Assembly (NCBI GenBank): GCA_017442315.1
Contig: JAFRZX010000137.1
Location: forward strand, 1 to 38,330
Length of the DNA: 38,330 bases
Direction: 5' to 3'
Origin: Bacteroidales bacterium
GTDB taxonomy: Bacteria; Bacteroidota; Bacteroidia; Bacteroidales; UBA932
The translations under genes and the position numbers were made by a program. Shown here one piece after another: positions 32,496 to 38,330 of the stretch; positions within the stretch are counted from its first letter, which is position 1; every line of letters begins with the position of its first letter. A model generated the notes under the pieces. That model saw nothing but the letters and a program-made list of their open reading frames with translations. It made no database searches and was not told the DNA's origin.

Positions 32496-34358
32496 ATGAT
32501 AGCTACTCTTATAATACTTCTGGTATCTGCCATTTTGTTTGTAAGCGGCAAAGTACGCTCGGATCTGGTGGCCTTGTGTTCGTTGCTGGCTTTGATGCTG
32601 TGTCAGATACTCACTCCGTCAGAGGGACTTTCCGGATTCTCCAATACTACAGTCATAATGATGGTCGGCCTGTTCATTGTCGGAGGCGGAATCTTCCAGA
32701 CAGGTCTTGCGAAAATGATAGGAAGCAAGGTCATGACCCTTGCCGGAAAAAGCGAACTCCGCCTGTTCCTCCTTGTTATGGTAGTGACGTCTGCTATCGG
32801 TATGTTTGTGAGTAATACAGGTACAGTCGCTCTGATGCTCCCTATCGTAGTAAGTATGGCGGCTGCAGCCGGTACTTCTTCGCGTCGTCTTTTAATGCCT
32901 CTGGCATTTGCGAGCAGCATGGGAGGTATGATGACCCTGATCGGTACACCGCCCAACCTTATTGTCAGCGACACATTGGCCAGTGCGGGATATGAGCCTC
33001 TGGGATTCTTCTCCTTCCTGCCGGTAGGTCTTGTGACTTTGGTTGTGGGTGTTCTGTACCTTCTGCCGGTGACTAAGGCTGTCCTGTCTCCTAAGGAAAA
33101 GGCTAAGGATAAGAAGACTTCCGGCAAGTCTTTCAAGGAACTGGTCAACGAATATGGTGTTACAGACAACCTTTTCCGCATACATATCAATGATGACAAG
33201 TCGTCTGCTATAGGAAAGACCCTGGCAGGACTTAATATCTACAGAGAGTACGGAATCAATGTTCTGGAACTCCGCCGCAGTGCGGGACAGAACCGTTTTG
33301 TCAGGACGGTGAACCAGCAGCTGGCTTCTCCGGACCTTGTCCTTAAGCAGGGAGATGTCCTGTATCTGTCAGGAGATCCGGAAATGATAGAAAAATTTGC
33401 AGTTGATTATTCTTTGAGGCTTCTTGACAGGCATACGGATGAGATTGTCGGAGGTTCATCAAATGCATCTCTGGATTTCTTCGATATAGGAGTGGCGGAG
33501 ATTCTGATAATGCCTACTTCTTCCATGATTGGCAGAACGGTTGTTGAGGCCGGCTTCAGGAGCAAATTTTCCGTCAATGTTTTGGGTATAAGAAGAAAAA
33601 AGGATTATATACTTAATGATCTGGGTACACAGAAGATTATGGACGGAGACATGTTGCTTGTGCAGGGAGCATGGAAGGACATTGCGAGGATGAAGAATGA
33701 GTCTTCCAACTGGGTTGTCCTTGGTGAACCGCTTCAGGAAGCATCCAAGGTCACTCTTGACTATAAGGCTCCTATAGCGGCTGCCATAATGATTGCAATG
33801 ATAGTCATGATGGTAGTGGACAGTATTCCTGTTGCTCCTGTGACGTCTGTTCTGCTTGCAGCTGTCCTGATGGTCATAACCGGATGTGTCCGTAGCGTCG
33901 AGGCTGCATATAAGACCATCAACTGGCAGACCATAGTCCTGTTCGCTGCCATGCTTCCGATGTCTATAGCCTTGGAAAAGACAGGAGTCTCCCAAATGAT
34001 ATCAGGAGCTATCGTGACTTATCTTGGAGGTAGCGGTCCACGTCTTCTTCTGGCCGGAATCTATGCGGCGACTTCAGTCATGACGATTTTCATAAGCAAT
34101 ACGGTGACTGCCGTTCTGATGGCTCCGATAGCATTGCAGTGTGCGTTGCAGACTGGTGTAAGCCCTGTTCCGTTTATGTTTGCGGTTACGGTTGCGGCCA
34201 GCATGTGCTTTGCCTCTCCGTTTTCCACACCCCCTAATGCCTTGGTAATGTCTGCAGGACAATACACTTTCATGGATTATGTCAAGGTTGGACTACCTCT
34301 ACAGATTCTTATGGGAGTTGTGATGGTCTTTCTCCTTCCTTTGATGTTTCCTTTCTGA
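32496..34358 (+). CDS. SLC13/DASS-type anion permease with two TrkA-C domains
   Basis: 620 residues. Two halves of membrane segments (about residues 1-195 and 425-620) flank a cytoplasmic part with two RCK-C/TrkA-C domains. The first spans roughly 230-310 (SSAIGKTLAGLNIYREYGINVLELRR, LKQGDVLYLSGDPEMI). The second spans roughly 335-410 (SSMIGRTVVEAGFRSKFSVNVLGIRR, IMDGDMLLVQGAWKDIARM). The transporter motifs are SNTGTVALMLPIV and GTPPNLIVSDTL in half one, and SNTVTAVLMAPIA and STPPNALVMSAGQY in half two. These are the paired SNT and TPPN signatures of sodium-coupled dicarboxylate or sulfate carriers. The substrate cannot be decided; sulfate would fit the sulfur-assimilating metY nearby, but that is only inference. 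Confidence 0.85.
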   Translation: MIATLIILLVSAILFVSGKVRSDLVALCSLLALMLCQILTPSEGLSGFSNTTVIMMVGLFIVGGGIFQTGLAKMIGSKVMTLAGKSELRLFLLVMVVTSAIGMFVSNTGTVALMLPIVVSMAAAAGTSSRRLLMPLAFASSMGGMMTLIGTPPNLIVSDTLASAGYEPLGFFSFLPVGLVTLVVGVLYLLPVTKAVLSPKEKAKDKKTSGKSFKELVNEYGVTDNLFRIHINDDKSSAIGKTLAGLNIYREYGINVLELRRSAGQNRFVRTVNQQLASPDLVLKQGDVLYLSGDPEMIEKFAVDYSLRLLDRHTDEIVGGSSNASLDFFDIGVAEILIMPTSSMIGRTVVEAGFRSKFSVNVLGIRRKKDYILNDLGTQKIMDGDMLLVQGAWKDIARMKNESSNWVVLGEPLQEASKVTLDYKAPIAAAIMIAMIVMMVVDSIPVAPVTSVLLAAVLMVITGCVRSVEAAYKTINWQTIVLFAAMLPMSIALEKTGVSQMISGAIVTYLGGSGPRLLLAGIYAATSVMTIFISNTVTAVLMAPIALQCALQTGVSPVPFMFAVTVAASMCFASPFSTPPNALVMSAGQYTFMDYVKVGLPLQILMGVVMVFLLPLMFPF

Positions 34359-34410
34359 TAAGTGATTCAGGTCGTTGTTCAAACATCACTTGATGAGGTT
34401 GGGTAGTTTC

Positions 34411-35730
34411 CTAAAGGAAGATGTACTTCAATATGAATAGGACAGCGAGAATATACATCCCCGGCGACAGTTTGTTTAATTTCCCGCATATGAGGTTGAG
34501 GAGGACATAGCTGATTATTCCAAGCAGTATTCCGTCGGCTATGGAATAGGTCAGAGGCATTGTCATGATCGTTATGTATGCTGGTATCGCTTCTGAAAAA
34601 TCATCGAAAGGTATGTCTTTGATTGAACTGGCCATCATCAGGCCAACAATGATAAGGACAGGGGCTGTAGCTGCATTGGGAATTGCAAGGAACAGTGGGG
34701 AGAAGAATAAGGCTATGGCAAAGAATATCGCAATGGTGAATGCGGTAAGTCCGCTTCTCCCTCCTTGGGCAACTCCTGACGAACTTTCAATGAATGTGCA
34801 GGCTGCCGATGTGCCGAATAAGCCAGAAGAAATCGTTCCTATCGAGTCGGCCATAAACATCCGTCTGATTCCTGGAATGTTGCCGTTACTGTCGGTGAAT
34901 CCTCCTTTCATGCAGACACCTATTGCAGAGCCGGTCAGACTGAACAGGTCTATGAACAGGAATGATATCACGGTTACAAGCATATCTGTGGAAAGGATTC
35001 TGTCGAATTCAAATTGACAGAAGATGGGAGAAATTGATTCAGGGGGTGATAGGATGCCTTGATATTGTGTGATATGCATAGGGATGCCTATTAAGGTTGT
35101 GAGCAGGATACCTATCAGCATTCCTCCTTTTATATTCTTTATCACAAGAACGGATGTGATGACCAGTCCGATCAGGGCCAGCAGTCCGCTTCCTTCTGTA
35201 ATGTTTCCTATCTTTACAAGGGTGGATTCATCATTTATAATAAGGCCGGCATTCTGCATTCCGACAAATGTTATGAAGAGCCCTATTCCGATACTGATGG
35301 ATTGCTTTATGACGGCAGGGATGGCATTTACGATTGATTCACGAAGATTGCTCACTGTCAGCAGCAGCAGTATGATTCCTTCTATAAGGATTGCTGTCAG
35401 GGCAAATTGCCATGAATGTCCGGTTCCAAGACATATTGTAAACACAAAGAAAGCGTTGGGACCCATGCCTGGAGCTATTCCGAAAGGTTTTTTTGCGAGA
35501 AAAGCCATCAGTAATGTACTTATTATGGCGACTGATGCCGTAGCCGTGAATACAGAACCTTTCGGCATACCTTCCAGATTGGAGAACAGACTTGGATTAA
35601 CGGCCAGGATGTATGACATTGTCAGGAATGATGTCAGACCTGCGAATATTTCTGTAGTGATGTCGGTTGATGACGGATCGAAACCGAACAATCTGGACAG
35701 GGCTTTGGTGATTGTGTTTGGTATAGACAT
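34411..35730 (-). CDS. NCS2-family purine (adenine/guanine/hypoxanthine) permease, AzgA-like
   Basis: 439 residues with about 12 to 14 membrane segments. The N-terminus has FGFDPSSTDITTEIFAGLTSFLTMSYILAVNPSLF, the opening of AzgA-type permeases, followed by APGMGPNAFFVFT near residues 84-96. The second half carries GTSAACTFIESSSGVAQGGRSGLTAF, the most conserved family motif. It imports purine bases with protons; the exact base is not readable. Start 35730 was chosen over 35784 because the extra 18 residues overlap the promoter and the tRNA terminator. It converges with the SLC13 gene, separated by 52 bp with only a weak hairpin at 34360-34391. Confidence 0.88.
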   Translation of the reverse strand: MSIPNTITKALSRLFGFDPSSTDITTEIFAGLTSFLTMSYILAVNPSLFSNLEGMPKGSVFTATASVAIISTLLMAFLAKKPFGIAPGMGPNAFFVFTICLGTGHSWQFALTAILIEGIILLLLTVSNLRESIVNAIPAVIKQSISIGIGLFITFVGMQNAGLIINDESTLVKIGNITEGSGLLALIGLVITSVLVIKNIKGGMLIGILLTTLIGIPMHITQYQGILSPPESISPIFCQFEFDRILSTDMLVTVISFLFIDLFSLTGSAIGVCMKGGFTDSNGNIPGIRRMFMADSIGTISSGLFGTSAACTFIESSSGVAQGGRSGLTAFTIAIFFAIALFFSPLFLAIPNAATAPVLIIVGLMMASSIKDIPFDDFSEAIPAYITIMTMPLTYSIADGILLGIISYVLLNLICGKLNKLSPGMYILAVLFILKYIFL

Positions 35731-35747
35731 GTGAAATTCAATATCAG

Positions 35748-35778
35748 CAAACATACATAAAAAATCCCTCTTGGCAAA
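35748..35778 (-). promoter_or_regulatory. Promoter of the purine permease gene, overlapping a terminator
   Basis: On the minus strand TTTG (35775-35778) and TATGTTTG (35748-35755) are 19 bp apart, matching both boxes fully. The -33 box forms part of the loop of the terminator hairpin next to it. Confidence 0.65.
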
Positions 35779-35792
35779 ATCCAAGAGGGATT
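35759..35792 (-). terminator. Rho-independent terminator downstream of the former tRNA
   Basis: Perfect 12-bp arms AATCCCTCTTGG (35763-35774) and CCAAGAGGGATT (35781-35792) with a 6-base loop, followed on the minus strand by six T. It sits just after the tRNA 3' remnant and would have ended that tRNA transcript. Confidence 0.85.
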
Positions 35793-35794
35793 AC

Positions 35795-35817
35795 TGTGCT
35801 TCGGACGGGAATCGAAC
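35795..35817 (-). other. tRNA 3'-end remnant: probable att site of an integrated element
   Basis: On the minus strand it reads GTTCGATTCCCGT then CCGAAGC then ACA: T-loop, 3' T-stem, 3' acceptor strand and discriminator A of a tRNA. The 5' T-stem strand and everything before it are missing and replaced by unrelated AT-rich DNA. This is the pattern left when a tyrosine-recombinase element inserts in a tRNA 3' end. The native terminator on the left shows that the chromosome is on that side and the element on the right. The intact gene should begin with acceptor GCTTCGG. Confidence 0.75.
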
Positions 35818-35844
35818 TATAATGATTATCAGTTAGTTATATTA

Positions 35845-35869
35845 TTTACAAGCGGTTTTACAAGCGGTT
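35845..35869. repeat. 12-bp-period direct repeat next to the att site
   Basis: TTTACAAGCGGTT occurs twice, at 35845-35857 and 35857-35869. Short direct repeats this close to an attachment core are often arm-type binding sites of an integrase. Confidence 0.5.
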
Positions 35870-35965
35870 GAAAAAGATTTTTAACTTTTTACTTGCAACC
35901 TTACTGTCAACATAGCTAGCAACCTTACTATCAACATTTCTTACATCGCTACTATCATCGTTTAA
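35858..35965 (-). pseudogene. In-frame remnant with KVAS repeats after the AlbA-2 gene
   Basis: 35 sense codons without ATG, ending at TAA 35858-35860, in the same reading frame as the upstream ATPase gene and separated from it by stops at 35993-35995 and 35966-35968. It encodes NVDSKVASYVDSKVASKKLK and then IFFNRL. The SKVAS unit is the same as that repeated three times inside the gene. It looks like a decayed former C-terminus or a second copy of that end. Confidence 0.45.
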
Positions 35966-35992
35966 TTATGCATAAAAATGATGATAGTAATA

Positions 35993-37795
35993 TTACTGTT
36001 TTCTTCTGTATTTTTGATAAGGATGTCGTGGTGCATCAGGGTATTGACGCTCTAACAATTTTTCATCGACCATTTGAGGTATGATCTTATTCTTTAAATA
36101 ACGAATGCCTTTTCCTACTGTTTCTGCAATATCTTCAAGAGACATATAATCATCACATGCCTCAAGTATTTCATGTCTCAGTGCAAACAAAGATTTTCGG
36201 GTGCTCTTTTTAACTTCCGAGCTAGCAACCTTACTAGCAACCTTACTAGCAACCTTATCTATGGTTGTATGCTTGTATTCTTTATTGATCTGATACTTTG
36301 TGCCTCTGCCAAAACCACATGAAATCAGGAACCCATTGTCACAAAGTTTCTTCAATAGCTTAGTAATGTCTGCACTATGCTTATCAATGATAATCTGAAG
36401 TCTATAATTGCTTACTTCACCTTCGCTGTAACAGGTTGCAAGAGTCATCAATTCATCATGGCTAAGGTCATCGAATGCCTCTCCATAGTTTTGCTTGAGA
36501 AAATTCAATATGTCCTCTGAAAGAAGATTAACCAAAGGCAAAGTCAATTCAACCTTGTCTGGCTGGGTTCTTTCTTTAAGTTCAGGACTTCTATAGTCCG
36601 CTTCTTTCCATCCCTGAAGAATTTTATCTGCACCACTTCCTGCCCTTTCAGCAGCGCCCATCATAGTGAATATCTGCTGTAAATACTTGTTTCTGCACAC
36701 ACTTTCTCCGCCATGGTAATATTGTGCAACGGGTATTAATAATGATCCCGGATTTGAGAACTTTATATAATCTTTATGCTGCTCTATAACGAGATTGGAG
36801 TTTATAGAATAGTCGCAATGTACTAGTGCATTTATAAAAGCCTCTCGTAGAGCTACATGTGCAGAAGACTCATCGATACGCTGACCGTTCTTTAAAGCAA
36901 ATGGTTTCGGTAATGCTGCAGCAAGTTTGTTGTAAACTCGCATGTAAAATTGAAACAGGTTTGCCTCCCATGTTCCGTCAGGATAAACCCTATTTGTCCA
37001 TCTGGCGTGCGGATCATTACTGAAATATTCCCTATAATCAGGGAAATAGTTCGGACAACAATACTCATCCTTAATACTATCTGACTTTCCAAACATTAAA
37101 AGACCAGCAATAGTAAGTCCCTCTGTTTTCTCTCTCTTGTCAGTCCTATATGCTCCGAGTTTTTTAAGAAACTCCTTATCGCTAAGTGACAACCAAGTGT
37201 GTGAGGGATAATGAATCGACATCATTCTCTTGTATTGCTGTAATGTTTCATTGTCAATATCCTCTTCTATAGAAAATCCTGGAAGAATGCGTCCGTCGCG
37301 TGGGTGCTCAATATCTGCATCTGCATACATCCTTCGGATGTTATCAGGTGTGCATTTATAATCTCCTTCGTGATTCCTCTTGAAAACATTGTCAGGGTTA
37401 TTCTTTATGTAAATCGGGATTTGCACCCTTGGAGCTCTAGGCACATTTATGACAAGTACATACGAACCATTGTATTCTCCCTCCTGCACGTCGCTGTCTT
37501 TAAGAATGTTCGCACTGCAGGTGGACCGGTTATTCAGGCCATTCCAAAGATCTTTTTTATATTGTTGTACCTGATCTTCTGTAAGACTGTCGATGTGAAA
37601 TTTTCCGTTTTTCTCATTAACACCGAGAATAATGACACCTCCTTGCGTATTGGCAAAAGCCGAATATGTCTCCCAAAGCGTACCGGGAAAACCTCCTTTT
37701 GCAGATTTAAATTCAATATCTGTAGACTCGTATCCCTCCATAAGGCTCTCCAGCCTTTCCACGAACTCTATGTTGTCAAACAATGTCTTCTCCAT
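35993..37795 (-). CDS. Schlafen AlbA-2 domain plus RecG-like ATP-binding protein with winged helices
   Basis: 600 residues. The N-terminal AlbA-2 domain (about 14-140) has YESTDIEFKSAKGGFPGTLWETYSAFANTQGGVIILGV and later VFKRNHEGDYKCTPDNIRRMYAD. A GHKL-type HATPase region of the RecG-like kind (about 300-410) has ALREAFINALVHCDYS, KFSNPGSLLIP and GAAERAGSGADKILQGW. Winged-helix DNA-binding segments follow at about 425-515 and 545-590. Between them lies a KVASKVASKVAS linker near 520-535, coded by a 12-bp repeat. Proteins of this build are usually annotated as transcriptional regulators or DNA-binding ATPases and often occur in mobile and defence regions. It follows the Vsr gene by 29 bp and lies within the island. 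Confidence 0.8.
   Translation of the reverse strand: MEKTLFDNIEFVERLESLMEGYESTDIEFKSAKGGFPGTLWETYSAFANTQGGVIILGVNEKNGKFHIDSLTEDQVQQYKKDLWNGLNNRSTCSANILKDSDVQEGEYNGSYVLVINVPRAPRVQIPIYIKNNPDNVFKRNHEGDYKCTPDNIRRMYADADIEHPRDGRILPGFSIEEDIDNETLQQYKRMMSIHYPSHTWLSLSDKEFLKKLGAYRTDKREKTEGLTIAGLLMFGKSDSIKDEYCCPNYFPDYREYFSNDPHARWTNRVYPDGTWEANLFQFYMRVYNKLAAALPKPFALKNGQRIDESSAHVALREAFINALVHCDYSINSNLVIEQHKDYIKFSNPGSLLIPVAQYYHGGESVCRNKYLQQIFTMMGAAERAGSGADKILQGWKEADYRSPELKERTQPDKVELTLPLVNLLSEDILNFLKQNYGEAFDDLSHDELMTLATCYSEGEVSNYRLQIIIDKHSADITKLLKKLCDNGFLISCGFGRGTKYQINKEYKHTTIDKVASKVASKVASSEVKKSTRKSLFALRHEILEACDDYMSLEDIAETVGKGIRYLKNKIIPQMVDEKLLERQYPDAPRHPYQKYRRKQ
36224..36259 (-). repeat. Three tandem 12-bp units coding KVAS
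   Basis: AGCAACCTTACT on the plus strand occurs three times in a row (last copy with two changes), each adding four residues in frame. Two further single copies lie downstream of the gene near 35894-35905 and 35918-35929. Confidence 0.85.
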
Positions 37796-37824
37796 CAGTC
37801 TGTAGTTTTTACAAAAATATGTAT

Positions 37825-38328
37825 TTATTCTTCTTTTGATGCAATCTTTACCCTTTGTGGTATAGGGAACATTCTTTTAAGTTCCTTTTCTAATGCGGCC
37901 TGCCTTTCAAGTAGTAGTTCTCTTTCTCTCTTTGCTGCAGCGCGACTAAGTCTCCTTCGGGCTTCTTTCTGCTTCTTTAGTTCTCCTGCTGAGCGGATCT
38001 CCTCTGCCAAAGTCTGTATTCTTGCTTCTGCTTTTTCTTTTCCTCGAAGTTCACATTCCCACACTACAATAACCGTCCATCCTAATGCTTCCAAATGAGC
38101 TGCTGTCACTTCATCTCTATGTTTGTTCCTTGCAATTTTCGTCTCCCAAAACTCGATATTAGACTTTGGCTTTGTTGCATATCGACATCCTTTATGCCCG
38201 TGCCAGAAGCATCCGTTTACCATTATGGCAACACCATATTTTGGCAGCACTATATCCGGCCTTCCTGGCAGCTTCCTATCTTGCAGTCTGAACCTGAATC
38301 CACGTGCATGCAGCCCTTTCCGAACCAA
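37825..38328 (-). CDS. vsr: Vsr-family (very short patch repair) endonuclease, N-terminus cut by window
   Basis: At least 167 residues; the first in-frame codon in the window is TTG read as Leu, and the family normally has some 20-30 more residues before it. Visible family motifs: GFRFRLQDRKLPGRPDIVLPKYG with the catalytic Asp in RPD, VNGCFWHGHKGC with zinc-type Cys and His, NIEFWETKIARNKHRD, and GWTVIVVWECEL with the last zinc Cys. Vsr nicks next to T-G mismatches made by deamination of 5-methylcytosine and usually accompanies a cytosine methyltransferase, which may lie just outside the window. After WECEL comes a tail of about 70 residues, highly charged and heptad-like, longer than in E. 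coli Vsr. It is followed 29 bp later by the AlbA-2 gene. Confidence 0.88.
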   Translation of the reverse strand: MVRKGLHARGFRFRLQDRKLPGRPDIVLPKYGVAIMVNGCFWHGHKGCRYATKPKSNIEFWETKIARNKHRDEVTAAHLEALGWTVIVVWECELRGKEKAEARIQTLAEEIRSAGELKKQKEARRRLSRAAAKRERELLLERQAALEKELKRMFPIPQRVKIASKEE

Positions 38329-38330
38329 AA

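Noticed and set aside
34360-34391. Bidirectional terminator between the SLC13 and NCS2 genes
   Set aside because: The arms AAGTGAT and ATCACTT are short, the loop is 18 bases and there is no T-run on either strand.
35069-35734. Plus-strand open frame (221 codons) opposite the purine permease
   Set aside because: It is antisense to a gene with clear NCS2 motifs; its hydrophobic look arises from the complement of membrane-segment codons.
36224-36259. CRISPR-like array
   Set aside because: The units are 12 bp, directly adjoining and in frame within a gene, with no spacers and no cas genes in the window.
37304-38098. Plus-strand open frame (264 codons) across the AlbA-2 and Vsr genes
   Set aside because: It crosses two well-supported minus-strand genes in antisense and has no recognisable motif.

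Overview
The window is chromosomal DNA from a member of the order Bacteroidales, probably a gut-type organism. The evidence is a set of clade-typical traits. Putative promoters follow the Bacteroidetes -33 TTG / -7 TAnnTTTG pattern, and starts lack Shine-Dalgarno sequences. SusC-like outer-membrane receptors and lipoproteins with Cys-X-Lys-acidic surface-export signals are present, as are BACON, BspA-type leucine-rich and fimbrillin-like proteins. GH2 and GH109 glycosidases and an MetX/MetY-type methionine pathway complete the picture. No genus or species can be named from the sequence alone.

Layout. (1) 1-3020: the end of the str ribosomal operon (rpsG 3' end, fusA, rpsJ). It stops abruptly after rpsJ and is followed by a structured spacer, a CAU tRNA and a terminator. 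(2) 3108-6302: a DUF454 membrane protein, then on the minus strand a TonB-dependent receptor with a coupled calycin-like lipoprotein. (3) 6348-18205: one long plus-strand operon of five surface lipoproteins (BACON, BspA-like LRR, FISUMP-like, fimbrillin-like and repeat domains) and a 48-residue microprotein, apparently driven by one promoter. (4) 18147-20663: a secreted GH2 beta-galactosidase on the minus strand, overlapping the last lipoprotein gene tail to tail. (5) 20900-22924: an Xaa-Pro aminopeptidase and a DUF456 membrane protein. (6) 22905-31823: a minus-strand gene series metX, thrA, metY, asd, GH109, nahK-like kinase. The first four convert aspartate to homocysteine; the last two would release and phosphorylate N-acetylgalactosamine. 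Dispersed structured repeats sit before metY and asd, and the asd start codon is buried in a perfect 17-bp hairpin with a competing upstream partner. (7) 31826-34358: a divergent Lrp-type regulator with a palindrome between its promoter and that of metX, then an SLC13-type anion permease. (8) 34411-35792: an NCS2 purine permease whose promoter overlaps a tRNA terminator. (9) 35795-38330: a tRNA 3' remnant marks the boundary of an integrated island. The part of the island in view carries a Schlafen/AlbA-2 plus RecG-like ATPase protein and a Vsr-family endonuclease that runs off the window, which resembles part of a defence or restriction-modification locus.

Most promising for novelty: the asd leader with mutually exclusive helices, the island edge with its Vsr/AlbA-2 pair and in-frame repeat tail, and the lipoprotein operon with its embedded microprotein. 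All functions are read from sequence patterns; no database search was run.
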